In this document: positions 1-6,351 of the stretch, piece after piece | How positions within the stretch are numbered: position 1 is the stretch's first letter | Layout: every line of letters begins with the position of its first letter | Assembly: GCA_035500775.1 (NCBI GenBank) | Contig: DATJWY010000326.1 | Location: 1-13,954 of the forward strand | Direction of reading: 5' to 3' | Length of the DNA: 13,954 bases | Source of the DNA: DATJWY01 sp035500775 | Lineage (GTDB): Bacteria; Pseudomonadota; Alphaproteobacteria; Acetobacterales; Acetobacteraceae | Position numbers and translations under genes: made by a program | The notes under the pieces: generated by a model | What the model was told of the DNA's origin: nothing | The model's input: only the letters and a program-made list of their open reading frames with translations | The model's database searches: none

Positions 1-1
1 G

Positions 2-82
2 ACCGACGATGCCCGGGCGCGGTCGGAACTGCGCCGGCATCGTCTCTCGGCGCTGGTCAAGCGCTTCTCCCCCGCCGCCTGA
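2..82 (+). CDS. C-terminal fragment of an unidentified protein
   Basis: The window opens inside an open frame that reads 26 residues and stops at TGA 80-82. The visible end is TDDARARSELRRHRLSALVKRFSPAA, rich in Arg and Leu like an amphipathic C-terminal helix. The stop lies 15 bp from the end of the convergent gene at 98-514, a normal spacing for two converging genes and the main support for this being real. No domain can be recognised in so short a tail. The other two plus frames are also open here, so the frame choice is inferred from composition and position. Confidence 0.4.
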   Translation, partial: TDDARARSELRRHRLSALVKRFSPAA

Positions 83-97
83 GCCGGCGGGGCGCGG

Positions 98-514
98 TCA
101 GGGCGAAACCGCCCGGGCCAGCGCCGGGCGCGGCAGGCGGGCGAGCGCGCCGGCGCGCGAAAGCCCGGACGCCGGCGTCAGCAGGACCGCGGTGAGCGCC
201 TCGCCAATGGTGCGGAAGCGGCCGACATCGGCCCCGGTGCCGCAGGCCCAGGCGAGCAGGGCGCCGCCCCGGCGGGCCAGGCACCAGGTCGCCCATTTCT
301 CCCCGGCGCGATAAATCGACAGGAAATTGGCGACATCCGGCGGATCATTGGGCAGCCGCTCATGGATGATCATGCGGTCGTAGCCGAACAGGGCGGCGGT
401 TGCCTCCCATTCGCAGGCGCCGATGCGATCCTCGACGGTCAGATGCTCGACAACGGGTCGGCGTAATGGAAACGGGATGATGATTGCACCGGATTCTGCG
501 CGGGGGGCCGACAT
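98..514 (-). CDS. Conserved-looking hypothetical protein, 138 aa
   Basis: A 138-residue soluble protein with no signal peptide or membrane segment. The N-terminus has a hydrophobic IIIPFPLRRP stretch (about residues 11-20). A mixed core follows, with ACEWEATAALFGYDRMIIHERLPNDPPDVANFLSIYRAGEKWATWCLARRGG, then a GEALTAVLL helix and an Ala/Arg-rich tail. The Trp, Tyr and Cys content and the acid/base balance look like a genuine folded protein rather than a shadow frame. The ATG at 514 follows a purine-rich GAGTGAG that could serve as ribosome-binding site. It converges on the fragment at 2-82 and faces away from the tRNA-Gly unit. I do not recognise the family and assign no function. Confidence 0.6.
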   Translation of the reverse strand: MSAPRAESGAIIIPFPLRRPVVEHLTVEDRIGACEWEATAALFGYDRMIIHERLPNDPPDVANFLSIYRAGEKWATWCLARRGGALLAWACGTGADVGRFRTIGEALTAVLLTPASGLSRAGALARLPRPALARAVSP

Positions 515-725
515 GAGCGCTCACTCGAAACAGCCGTTGATGAGGCTTCTTACCGCATTTGCACTGCAGCAGTACGTGACCCGTTTCACACACAGGGCCG
601 TTTTCGAACAACCATAGCTAGTTTCCGCTCTGGGGGATTTTCTCCGAAAAGTGAAACGTCCTGCCGGCAAGGTTTGTCGCACACGGTGATTCAGATGATT
701 GTACTGGCCCCGGCGCGGGGGGGCG

Positions 726-753
726 TTTACGAGCCTCGCCGATCTGCTCTAAA
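726..753 (+). promoter_or_regulatory. Probable sigma-70 type promoter of tRNA-Gly
   Basis: A -35-like TTTACG (726-731) and a -10-like TCTAAA (748-753) are separated by 16 bp. The -10 ends 11 bases before the first base of tRNA-Gly, as expected for a stable RNA promoter. The -35 match to TTGACA is only partial. Position supports the call more than the hexamers do. Confidence 0.45.
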
Positions 754-764
754 GTCCGGGCCGC

Positions 765-838
765 GCGGGTGTAGCTCAATGGTAGAGTTCCAGCCTTCCA
801 AGCTGGCTGTGCGGGTTCGATTCCCGTCACCCGCTCCA
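765..838 (+). tRNA. tRNA-Gly (anticodon TCC)
   Basis: A complete cloverleaf with the CCA end encoded. The acceptor arms GCGGGTG (765-771) and CACCCGC (828-834) pair perfectly, followed by discriminator T835 and CCA 836-838. The D-arm carries TAGCTCAATGGTAGAG. The anticodon stem CCAGC/GCTGG encloses the loop CTTCCAA with anticodon TCC at 797-799, which reads GGA and, by wobble, GGG. The T-arm has GGTTCGATTCC. It has its own upstream promoter and a downstream terminator, so it is likely transcribed alone. Confidence 0.97.
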
Positions 839-861
839 TCGCGCCACGTCGCGGATGCCGA

Positions 862-904
862 AATGCCGCAGGCCCTTGACAAGGGGCGTCGCGGCATTCT
901 TTTT
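862..904 (+). terminator. Rho-independent terminator after tRNA-Gly
   Basis: An 8-bp perfect stem AATGCCGC (862-869) / GCGGCATT (891-898) encloses a second stem CCCTT-GAC-AAGGG (873-885). A run of five T (900-904) follows. It starts 24 bp after the tRNA-Gly CCA end, the right place to end that transcript. The inner loop contains TTGACA (876-881), a perfect -35 hexamer, but no acceptable -10 lies 16-18 bp downstream. Confidence 0.7.
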
Positions 905-934
905 ACGGCCCCTGCGCGTGAGCGTTCCGGCGCG

Positions 935-967
935 GGCCCGAAGGCCCTTGCCGGGTGGCTTCGGGCC
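935..967. repeat. 9-bp perfect inverted repeat upstream of tRNA-Trp
   Basis: GGCCCGAAG (935-943) and CTTCGGGCC (959-967) are exact reverse complements separated by 15 bases. There is no T-run after either side, so it is not a standard terminator. It lies where the promoter of the tRNA-Trp-secE-nusG unit is expected and could be a leader hairpin or an operator. Role unknown. Confidence 0.4.
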
Positions 968-993
968 AGTGCCGGGGGCCGGCTTGGCCGTGC

Positions 994-1070
994 AGGGGTG
1001 TAGCTCAATTGGCTAGAGCGCCGGTCTCCAAAACCGGAGGCTGGGGGTTCGAGACCCTCCACCCCTGCCA
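994..1070 (+). tRNA. tRNA-Trp (anticodon CCA)
   Basis: The acceptor arms AGGGGTG (994-1000) and CACCCCT (1060-1066) pair, followed by discriminator G1067 and encoded CCA 1068-1070. The D-arm is TAGCTCAATTGGCTAGAG. The anticodon stem CCGGT/ACCGG encloses the loop CTCCAAA with anticodon CCA at 1028-1030. The T-arm has GGTTCGAGACC. secE starts only 42 bp downstream with no terminator between, so the tRNA is probably cut from the 5' end of a tRNA-Trp-secE-nusG transcript. A tRNA-Trp next to secE is a widespread bacterial arrangement. Confidence 0.97.
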
Positions 1071-1112
1071 GCCGGCGCGTTTGTCTTGTCTCTTGTCTCT
1101 GAGGTACTCGGT

Positions 1113-1307
1113 GTGACGACAGGTCCGGCAAAGTTCGTGCGCGAGGTGCGCGCCGAAGTGACGAAAGTCACCTGGCCGACGCGCAAGGAGACGCTGGTGA
1201 CCACCGGCCTCGTGCTGGGCATGGCGGCGATCAGCGCCATTTTCTTCTTCATTGCCGATCAGGTGATCGGGCTCGGCGTGCGCGCCCTGTTCAGCGGCAC
1301 CATCTGA
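1113..1307 (+). CDS. secE: Preprotein translocase subunit SecE
   Basis: A 64-residue single-pass inner-membrane protein, the SecE subunit that clamps SecY in the SecYEG export channel. The amphipathic N-terminal part contains the family signature REVRAEVTKVTWPTRKE (about residues 9-25). One transmembrane helix follows (about 28-50, with VLGMAAISAIFFFIADQVI). This short one-helix form is usual outside enterobacteria. I chose GTG 1113 because GAGG lies 8 bases upstream. A longer frame from TTG 1086 lacks a good ribosome-binding site and adds residues unlike SecE. nusG begins 13 bp after the TGA, so the two genes are translated from one message behind tRNA-Trp. Confidence 0.95.
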   Translation: MTTGPAKFVREVRAEVTKVTWPTRKETLVTTGLVLGMAAISAIFFFIADQVIGLGVRALFSGTI

Positions 1308-1320
1308 GGGATCACCGGGC

Positions 1321-1851
1321 ATGGCCAAGCGTTGGTACGTCGTCCACGTCTATTCCGGATTCGAGAAGAAGATCGCGCAGCAGATCAAGGAGCAAGCCGA
1401 GAAGAAGGGGCTGGCCGAGCAGTTCGACGAGGTGCTGGTCCCCTCCGAGGAGATCGTCGAGGTCCGGCGCGGCCAGAAGGTGAACGCCGAGCGCAAGTTC
1501 TTCCCCGGCTACGTGCTGGTGAAGATGGAGTTGACCGACGACGCCTGGCACTTGGTGAAGGATACGCCGAAGGTCACCGGCTTCCTCGGCACCAAGACCC
1601 GCCCGAGCCCGATCGGCGACGCCGAGGCCGAGCGGATCATGAAGCAGGCCCAGGAAGGCGTGGAGCGGCCGCGGCCTTCCGTCATGTTCGAGGTCGGCGA
1701 GCAGGTGCGCGTGGCGGATGGCCCGTTCACCAGCTTCAACGGCACCGTCGAGGAAGTGGACGAGGAACGCGGCCGGTTGAAGGTCAGCGTCTCCATCTTC
1801 GGCCGCTCGACCCCGGTCGAGCTGGAATACGGGCAGGTCGAGAAGCTCTGA
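1321..1851 (+). CDS. nusG: Transcription termination/antitermination protein NusG
   Basis: A 176-residue NusG, the standard bacterial length. It binds RNA polymerase to suppress pausing, and its KOW domain recruits Rho or ribosomal protein S10. The NGN domain spans about residues 1-110, from KRWYVVHVYSGFEKKI through the characteristic FPGYVLVKM (about 61-69) and VTGFLGTKTRPSPI. The KOW domain fills the C-terminus, GEQVRVADGPFTSFNGTVEEVDEERGRLKVSVSIFGRSTPVELEYGQVEKL. A GAGGGA motif overlapping the secE stop serves as ribosome-binding site. The usual next gene, rplK, is absent: a palindromic repeat follows, then an opposing gene. Confidence 0.98.
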   Translation: MAKRWYVVHVYSGFEKKIAQQIKEQAEKKGLAEQFDEVLVPSEEIVEVRRGQKVNAERKFFPGYVLVKMELTDDAWHLVKDTPKVTGFLGTKTRPSPIGDAEAERIMKQAQEGVERPRPSVMFEVGEQVRVADGPFTSFNGTVEEVDEERGRLKVSVSIFGRSTPVELEYGQVEKL

Positions 1852-1860
1852 CCCGCCGGG

Positions 1861-1980
1861 AAGGCCAGGGCTCCGTCCTGGACCCGCTGGGGCCTTGAGG
1901 CCCCAGGCCCCCGATCACTTAAGTAAAGGATTCCAAAGGCTAAGCCTTTGGCGGGGTCCAGGGGCAGCGCCCCTGGCCTT
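1861..1980. repeat. Composite palindromic repeat, copy A
   Basis: A 120-bp element bounded by AAGGCCAGGG (1861-1870) and its exact complement CCCTGGCCTT (1971-1980). It contains three further perfect stem-loops. These are CTGGGGCC-TTGA-GGCCCCAG (1887-1906), CCAAAGGC-TAA-GCCTTTGG (1933-1951) and CCAGGGGC-AGC-GCCCCTGG (1958-1976). The first is identical to the stem-loop in copy B (10241-10260). The element fills the gap between nusG and the convergent transglycosylase gene. It has no coding capacity and no transposase. It looks like a REP/MITE-like intergenic repeat; that class is an inference. Confidence 0.8.
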
Positions 1981-1985
1981 TTCTT
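1958..1985 (+). terminator. Likely terminator of the secE-nusG transcript
   Basis: The last stem-loop of repeat copy A, 8 bp with a 3-base loop, is followed by CCTTTTCTT (1977-1985). A strong GC stem plus a T-rich tract, about 107 bp after the nusG stop, is a plausible factor-independent terminator. If so, the repeat supplies the end of the transcript. Confidence 0.5.
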
Positions 1986-2002
1986 CGCCTCGCGCCCCGC
2001 TC

Positions 2003-3259
2003 TCAGGACTGCGAGTCGGGCGAAACCACCATGCAGTTCCCGCGGCCATGGCTCAGCCGTTCGCAGGCCTGGATCGCGGCGGTGCGTGAAAGCCCGGTCA
2101 GGCGCGCGCGATAGAGCTTCGCATGCCCGCTGCTCACCCCGGCGACCGCCATATGCGCGGTGGCGACCACGCTGCGCGCCCTGGCGGCGGCGGCGCTGGC
2201 CTGGCTCTGGTTGCCGAACGCGCCGACCTGGATGGCCCATCCGCCGGTTGCGTCGGCATGGCCGCGCGGCAGCGGCGCTTCCGCCGCCTCGGCCCGGTCG
2301 ATCAGGTGGAAGTCGCGCCGTTGCTGCGGCGAGAGATAGGCGACGGTCTGCACCCGGGCAGGCGGCGCCGCCGGCCGCGTCGGCCGCGTCAGTTCCGCCA
2401 CCTCCACCGCCTGTGCGTGGCGGTGCGTTCCGGCCCGGCTGGCCTGCGCGTATTCCACCCGCGCCGCGCCGTGCCGCGTCCGCGCCACGGCATAGGCGCG
2501 GCGAACGAAGCGCGGGCCCGCCGGGATGTTCACCGGGATCTGGTTCATCGCCATCATGTCGGCGGGCGAGCGCTGGGACGGGAAGATTCCCTGGATATAG
2601 GGACCGATCATGGCGACGTAGCGCCGCGTCTCATCCGGCAGCGGGCGGTTGCGGGTCAGGTAGTCGTCGAGCCGCGCCGGGCCGCCATTATAGGCGGCGA
2701 GGAAGCCTGGGCTGCCATAGACGTCGTACATCTCGCGGATATAGGCGGCGCCGGCCAGGATGTTGTTGTGCGGATCATAGGCGTCATCGCTGAGGCCGTA
2801 GCGGGCGCGCAACTCGTCATAGGTCTCGGGCATGAGCTGCATCAGGCCCATGGCGCCGACCGGCGAGGTGGTGAGGACGCCGTCGTGATACATCTGCGCG
2901 CCGGATTCGACCCGCATGACCTCGCGGATCCAGCGTTCCGGCACGTCGTAGCGTTGCGACGCCTCGGCGATATAGGGGCCCCAGGGATCGTCCGGCGGGC
3001 CGGGCGGGGCGTAATTGTCGCGGGCGCGCTGCTTATAGACGGCGGCTTCCTGCGTCGCCGTCATCTGCGGCGGGTGGCTGGCGCAGGCGGAGAGCAGGGC
3101 GAGGAGGGCAAGGCCACTCCAGCCGCGCAGGGCCCGCATCCGCGTGGCCCGTGGAGTCGGGCCGGTGGCCCGCTGAGGCATCCGGCCCGGTATCCGAGCC
3201 GGGGCGCTGGCGGCCTGATCCGGGGCATGGTCGAGCTGCGTGGCGAACGGGCGGGTCAT
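2003..3259 (-). CDS. SLT-family lytic transglycosylase lipoprotein with C-terminal SPOR domain
   Basis: A probable envelope lipoprotein of 418 residues that cleaves peptidoglycan glycan strands. Past a long Arg/Pro-rich N-region, GWSGLALLALLSAC ends in a lipobox with the lipidated Cys near residue 59. The SLT domain (about 90-215) shows the catalytic Glu in VMRVESG (near 118), GLMQLMP (about 138-144) and AAYNGGP (about 188-194). A poorly conserved Ala/Arg linker leads to a SPOR domain (about 338-415, GGWAIQVGAFGNQSQA to CMVVSP), a fold that binds denuded septal peptidoglycan. This suggests work at the division site. ATG 3259 has GGAGG 10 bases upstream. ATG 3139 would give a more usual signal length but has no ribosome-binding site, and ATG 3292 is also possible. 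It converges on nusG. Confidence 0.9.
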   Translation of the reverse strand: MTRPFATQLDHAPDQAASAPARIPGRMPQRATGPTPRATRMRALRGWSGLALLALLSACASHPPQMTATQEAAVYKQRARDNYAPPGPPDDPWGPYIAEASQRYDVPERWIREVMRVESGAQMYHDGVLTTSPVGAMGLMQLMPETYDELRARYGLSDDAYDPHNNILAGAAYIREMYDVYGSPGFLAAYNGGPARLDDYLTRNRPLPDETRRYVAMIGPYIQGIFPSQRSPADMMAMNQIPVNIPAGPRFVRRAYAVARTRHGAARVEYAQASRAGTHRHAQAVEVAELTRPTRPAAPPARVQTVAYLSPQQRRDFHLIDRAEAAEAPLPRGHADATGGWAIQVGAFGNQSQASAAAARARSVVATAHMAVAGVSSGHAKLYRARLTGLSRTAAIQACERLSHGRGNCMVVSPDSQS

Positions 3260-3710
3260 CGGCGTTCTGCCTCCGTCGTGGCGCGGCCGCAAAGGCCGGA
3301 GGGCACGACGACCGGGCGGGTCGCCGCTCAGGTGGATGTTCAGGAATTGCAGCTAAGTCCTTAACCTATGACGTGGAAGGCGGCAACAATGATCTGCCCG
3401 CCGAATGGCGCCGCATACGACCGCATGTGCGTCCAGCGCCGGATACAGGCTTCGAAACGCGCGGTTTTTCTCCGTCCCGGTGGGCGGTGCAGCAAAGATT
3501 AAGAATGAGTCAGGTGGATCCGGGGCGCGCGATACGGGAGGAATGGTTGCGATGGTCCCGTGGATCGGCTATCCGGCGGTCGCTGGCCGAGGCCGACTCA
3601 TGCGCCGGGAAACCGGGGGCGGGCGGGCTCGTTTCCGCCGGGTCGCCTCTGGCCGCGCGCCGTGTCGGCCCGGCATCTCGCCGAATCCCCTGCCTGAGTT
3701 GGAGCAGCCT
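3260..3710. other. Gene-free divergent region between transglycosylase and ABC ATPase genes
   Basis: About 450 bp between two divergent genes. It must hold promoters for both, but I see no convincing -35/-10 pair on either strand. The plus frame of the ABC ATPase stays open upstream to 3405, and another plus frame is open from ATG 3505. Neither translation resembles a known domain, and both are Arg/Gly-rich like non-coding GC-rich DNA. No permease gene, which would be expected beside such an ATPase, is present. A GGGAGG at 3536-3541 precedes an alternative in-frame ATG at 3552. Confidence 0.5.
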
Positions 3711-4493
3711 GTGGCTCGTGTCGTCGTCGAACACCTGGCGGTTGATTTCCCGCTCTATCACGGCAGCGCCCGCAGCCTGAAAAAGACGGTGCTCCGGGCC
3801 GCCTCCGGCCGGCTCGGCGAGGACCGGCAGCACCGCGTCGTTGTGCAGGCCCTGCGTGACATCTCCTTCAGCCTGGGCAGCGGCGACCGTCTCGGCCTGA
3901 TCGGCGGCAACGGCGCCGGCAAGACCACGCTGCTCCGCGCCATCGCCGGCATCTATCAGCCGGTCGCCGGCCGGGTGATCGTGGATGGCAGCCTCAACGC
4001 CCTGCTCGACCCCAATCTCGGCATGAACCCGGATCTGACCGGCCGGGAGAATATCGGCCTGCGCGGCCTTTATGCCGGCTACACGCAGGCGGCGATCCGG
4101 ACGCTCGAGGATGACGTGCAGAATTTCGCCGATCTCGGCGAGTTCCTGGACCTGCCGGTGCGGTTTTACAGCTCCGGCATGGTGGTGCGCCTCGCCTTCG
4201 CCCTCGCCACCGCCATCCATCCGCAGGTGCTGCTGATGGATGAGTGGTTCATGGCTGGTGACGCGCAGTTCCTGGAAAAGGCGCGGCATCGCCTGGAGGC
4301 CGTGGTGCGCGGCGCGGAGATCCTGGTGCTCTCCAGCCACATGACCTCGGCCATCCTCGAATGGTGCACGCGGGTGATCTGGCTCGACCAGGGGCGCATC
4401 CGCGATGACGGGCCGCCGCGCGAGGTGCTCTCCCGCTATCTCGGCAAGCCGCTGGACGCGGGGGCCGAGCCGCAATTGCTGCCGTCGCTATAG
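3711..4493 (+). CDS. ABC transporter ATPase, polysaccharide export type (Wzt/KpsT-like)
   Basis: A 260-residue cytoplasmic ATPase of the type that powers export of lipid-linked polysaccharide (O-antigen, capsule, teichoic acid). Walker A is GGNGAGKTT, followed by LLRAIAGIYQP. The family-typical NPDLTGRENI segment comes next, then the signature YSSGMVVRLAFALAT. Walker B is VLLMDEW with the catalytic Glu, followed by AGD, and the H-loop is SSHMTSAILEWC. All ATPase motifs look intact. I chose GTG 3711 because GGAG lies 6 bases upstream and the resulting length fits the family; ATG 3552 would add 53 unconserved residues. There is no Wzm/KpsM permease in the window, so the partner must be elsewhere or missing. 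Lacking an extended C-terminal domain, it cannot be one of the Wzt forms that bind glycan caps. Confidence 0.9.
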   Translation: MARVVVEHLAVDFPLYHGSARSLKKTVLRAASGRLGEDRQHRVVVQALRDISFSLGSGDRLGLIGGNGAGKTTLLRAIAGIYQPVAGRVIVDGSLNALLDPNLGMNPDLTGRENIGLRGLYAGYTQAAIRTLEDDVQNFADLGEFLDLPVRFYSSGMVVRLAFALATAIHPQVLLMDEWFMAGDAQFLEKARHRLEAVVRGAEILVLSSHMTSAILEWCTRVIWLDQGRIRDDGPPREVLSRYLGKPLDAGAEPQLLPSL

Positions 4494-4528
4494 CGGTGGT
4501 CAGGGCAGGCGCCGTTCCGCGGCATCCT

Positions 4529-4552
4529 GCCCCGCGCGAGGGGGGCGGTTTT
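4529..4552 (+). terminator. Possible terminator after the ABC ATPase gene
   Basis: GCCCC (4529-4533) pairs with GGGGC (4542-4546), followed by GG and TTTT (4549-4552). An alternative larger stem, GGGCAGG (4503-4509) / CCTGCCC (4526-4532), lies just upstream. Both fall in the 57-bp gap between two convergent genes, and the T-run reaches into the stop codon of the opposing gene. Confidence 0.4.
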
Positions 4553-5855
4553 ATTCGCCCGGTTTGATCCGGCGGAGCATGCGTTTCATCACGCCGCGAT
4601 TCTGGCTCGGAAGGTCCGCCTTCCGCGCAAGCTCCGGCAGGGTCTGCGCCAGGCTTTCGATCTTCGGGTCGGCTGCTTCCATAAAAGAATGCACCTTGTG
4701 GATATAGGTGCGGATTTCCTCGGCCGCCGGCAGGGTTTGCGTCAGGCTTTCGATCTTCGGGTCGGCTACTTCCATAAAAGAATGCACCTTATGGATATAG
4801 GTGCGGATTTCCTCGACCGCTTGCAGGACGGGCCTGTTCTGCTCGGCCAGGATCGCGCGTAGCGCGTGGTCCTGGTGCGGCGTGCCGGGAACCTGACTCT
4901 CCGCTGCCGGTGCGGATAGGGAGGCTGGTGGCGGAGCGATCGTGGTATCGATGAGATATGCGTGGTCCGGCTGGCCGCGCAGGTTCCGCACCAGATCGGT
5001 GGGGGAATGCACGGCGAGCGACGCAGGGGCGGCCTCGCTATAGGACTGATAGAAGGCGGCAACGAGTTCATCGAGGCGGACGAAGCGCGTCGAACCGAGC
5101 GCGTTGATCTTCCAGCGCTGCGCCGTGCGATAGGGCAGATTGAAGTGCTCGGCCACGAGATCGAGGATGGGAAAGCGATCGTGGTGGTCCAGCGGATCGG
5201 GCAAGGCGGCGGCATTGACCGGGTGACAAGGGATTCCCGCGGCCTTGAGCGCGATCTCGAGATAGTCGGCCAGCAGCACGTTTGATGGATGATTCATCGT
5301 CAGGAAGGCGGGCATGCGCCGGCAGGCCGCTTCCATCAATGCAAGGCATGGAACGTCGATGAAGCCGTTCCGCTCGCGTGTCGCCATCTCATCGATGCTC
5401 GACTGCCACGCCGCGAAGAGGCCGAGGCGCTCGAACGTCTCCGGGGTGAAGGCCTGGATCGCGGCATCCTGGCTCAGCCCCCGGCGAAAGGCGTCGAGAA
5501 TAACGACGCTGTGCACGGTGGAGGGGCGATCGAGCCGGTGCGCGAAATCCCCGACATAGCAATGGTCGGGGTGCAGCCCGCGAAAATAGAAATTGCCGAT
5601 GGTCAGAACGCGGCCGGGGTAGGCCGCGCGCAGCTTTTCATCGTTGATGTGGTGAAAGTTGATGCGCTGCGCGAGGATGATATCCCGGTCCGCAAGTTGC
5701 TCAAGGAACTTGAGTTGGATCTGCTCCTCGCGGCTGCTCGGCTCCGAGGCATCAAACGTCACGAGATCGAGTTCGCGATCAACCATGAACGGCAGCAGAG
5801 CGCGGTAACTCTGCACTTGGCAGTTGCCGATCAGGGCGACCTTAATGCGGCTCAT
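4551..5855 (-). CDS. WcbI-like polysaccharide biosynthesis protein with duplicated C-terminal tail
   Basis: A 434-residue soluble protein. The N-terminus (VALIGNCQVQSYRALLPFM, about residues 6-24) and the first ~270 residues match my recollection of WcbI-family proteins from capsule clusters, which are proposed to act as acyltransferases or modifying enzymes on polysaccharide. Other visible features are DIILAQRINFHHI, TIGNFYFRGLHPDHCYVGDF and MNHPSNVLLADYLEIA. Residues about 275-345 form a Pro/Ala-rich linker. Two nearly identical 31-residue units follow (about 346-407, EEIRTYIHKVHSFMEVADPKI pattern), probably helical, then a basic tail MKRMLRRIKPGE. ATG 5855 follows AGGGAG at 12 bases. The gene converges on the ABC ATPase and diverges from the acyltransferase. 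The exact reaction is not known from sequence. Confidence 0.8.
   Translation of the reverse strand: MSRIKVALIGNCQVQSYRALLPFMVDRELDLVTFDASEPSSREEQIQLKFLEQLADRDIILAQRINFHHINDEKLRAAYPGRVLTIGNFYFRGLHPDHCYVGDFAHRLDRPSTVHSVVILDAFRRGLSQDAAIQAFTPETFERLGLFAAWQSSIDEMATRERNGFIDVPCLALMEAACRRMPAFLTMNHPSNVLLADYLEIALKAAGIPCHPVNAAALPDPLDHHDRFPILDLVAEHFNLPYRTAQRWKINALGSTRFVRLDELVAAFYQSYSEAAPASLAVHSPTDLVRNLRGQPDHAYLIDTTIAPPPASLSAPAAESQVPGTPHQDHALRAILAEQNRPVLQAVEEIRTYIHKVHSFMEVADPKIESLTQTLPAAEEIRTYIHKVHSFMEAADPKIESLAQTLPELARKADLPSQNRGVMKRMLRRIKPGE
4636..4821. repeat. Two tandem 93-bp repeats inside the WcbI-like gene
   Basis: Positions 4636-4728 and 4729-4821 align end to end without gaps, with 6 differences in 93 by eye. 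The unit is a multiple of three, so the frame is kept and 31 residues are duplicated. Differences include G/A at the Leu-Thr/Leu-Ala and Glu-Val/Glu-Ala sites. The low divergence suggests a recent in-frame duplication, or a repeat tract that changes length among strains. Confidence 0.95.
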
Positions 5856-6351
5856 AACAATCTTGGGCTCCCTACGGGTTGGGCGGTCTTTTTACCTCCG
5901 GGTGTCATAGCCTTCCTTCCAGGGCGAGAATAGCGGTGCTCCTTGAAAATAATCGCAGCGGTCCATGCATCCCGTGCTTCGATGCAATTCTTGGAAAGCT
6001 GCGTCCTATATGCGACTTTTGTCGCAATGATGGTATTCGGGCCTAGCTATCTGACGGCGTGGCGCTGCGTGAGGCATAGGCCGTCGTCTCAATGGGGATC
6101 AGAACCTGTTCCGAATCGTTGGCGGGAGCCCCGGGATTGCCGACTCCGCATCGGTCAGGCCGCTTCCATAGCGTAGACCCGCGCGCTTATGGTGCGCGCG
6201 GGTAGTCGGATTCCGCATGGCAGATCCAGCACGGCTTCGAGCACCTGCTTGGAATTACGTCTGACCCGGCCACTCAACCCCTATGCCAACCATTCCGCAG
6301 TCGCTCCGGAATAGTCCCCTAGTCGGAATCAATAATTGGAGGATTTGTTCA
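5856..6351. other. Gene-poor divergent region with two hairpins
   Basis: About 496 bp between the divergent WcbI-like and acyltransferase genes. By eye it is less GC-rich than the flanks and its short frames do not look coding. It holds TGCGAC-TTTT-GTCGCA (6011-6026). It also holds a strong 10-bp perfect stem ACCCGCGCGC / GCGCGCGGGT with a 7-base loop (6177-6203), neither followed by a T-run. The only sizeable plus frame (from TTG 5943 to 6176) has a hydrophobic patch but no ribosome-binding site. Promoters for both neighbours should lie here, but none is clear. Confidence 0.5.
6177..6203. repeat. 10-bp perfect inverted repeat (hairpin) upstream of the acyltransferase
   Basis: ACCCGCGCGC (6177-6186) and GCGCGCGGGT (6194-6203) flank the loop TTATGGT. 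It lies about 150 bp before the acyltransferase start and has no T-tract. It could be the remains of a terminator, a leader structure or a protein-binding site. Confidence 0.55.

Noticed and set aside
360..611. Minus-strand frame with a Cys-rich start (VCETGHVLLQCKCGKK) suggesting a small zinc-binding protein
   Set aside because: The rest overlaps the better hypothetical gene at 98-514 in another frame, is Arg/His-rich and has no clear start or ribosome-binding site.
3505..3780. Plus frame reading MSQVDPGRAIREEWLRWSRG..., considered as a remnant of the missing ABC permease
   Set aside because: It has no membrane segments or family motif, no ribosome-binding site, and overlaps the ATPase start in another frame.
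4636..4821. Considered as a CRISPR-like or mobile repeat
   Set aside because: Only two directly adjacent units without spacers, in frame inside a coding gene; a tandem duplication explains it.
5943..6176. 77-residue plus frame with a hydrophobic patch
   Set aside because: It starts at TTG without a ribosome-binding site and its second half looks like random GC-rich translation.
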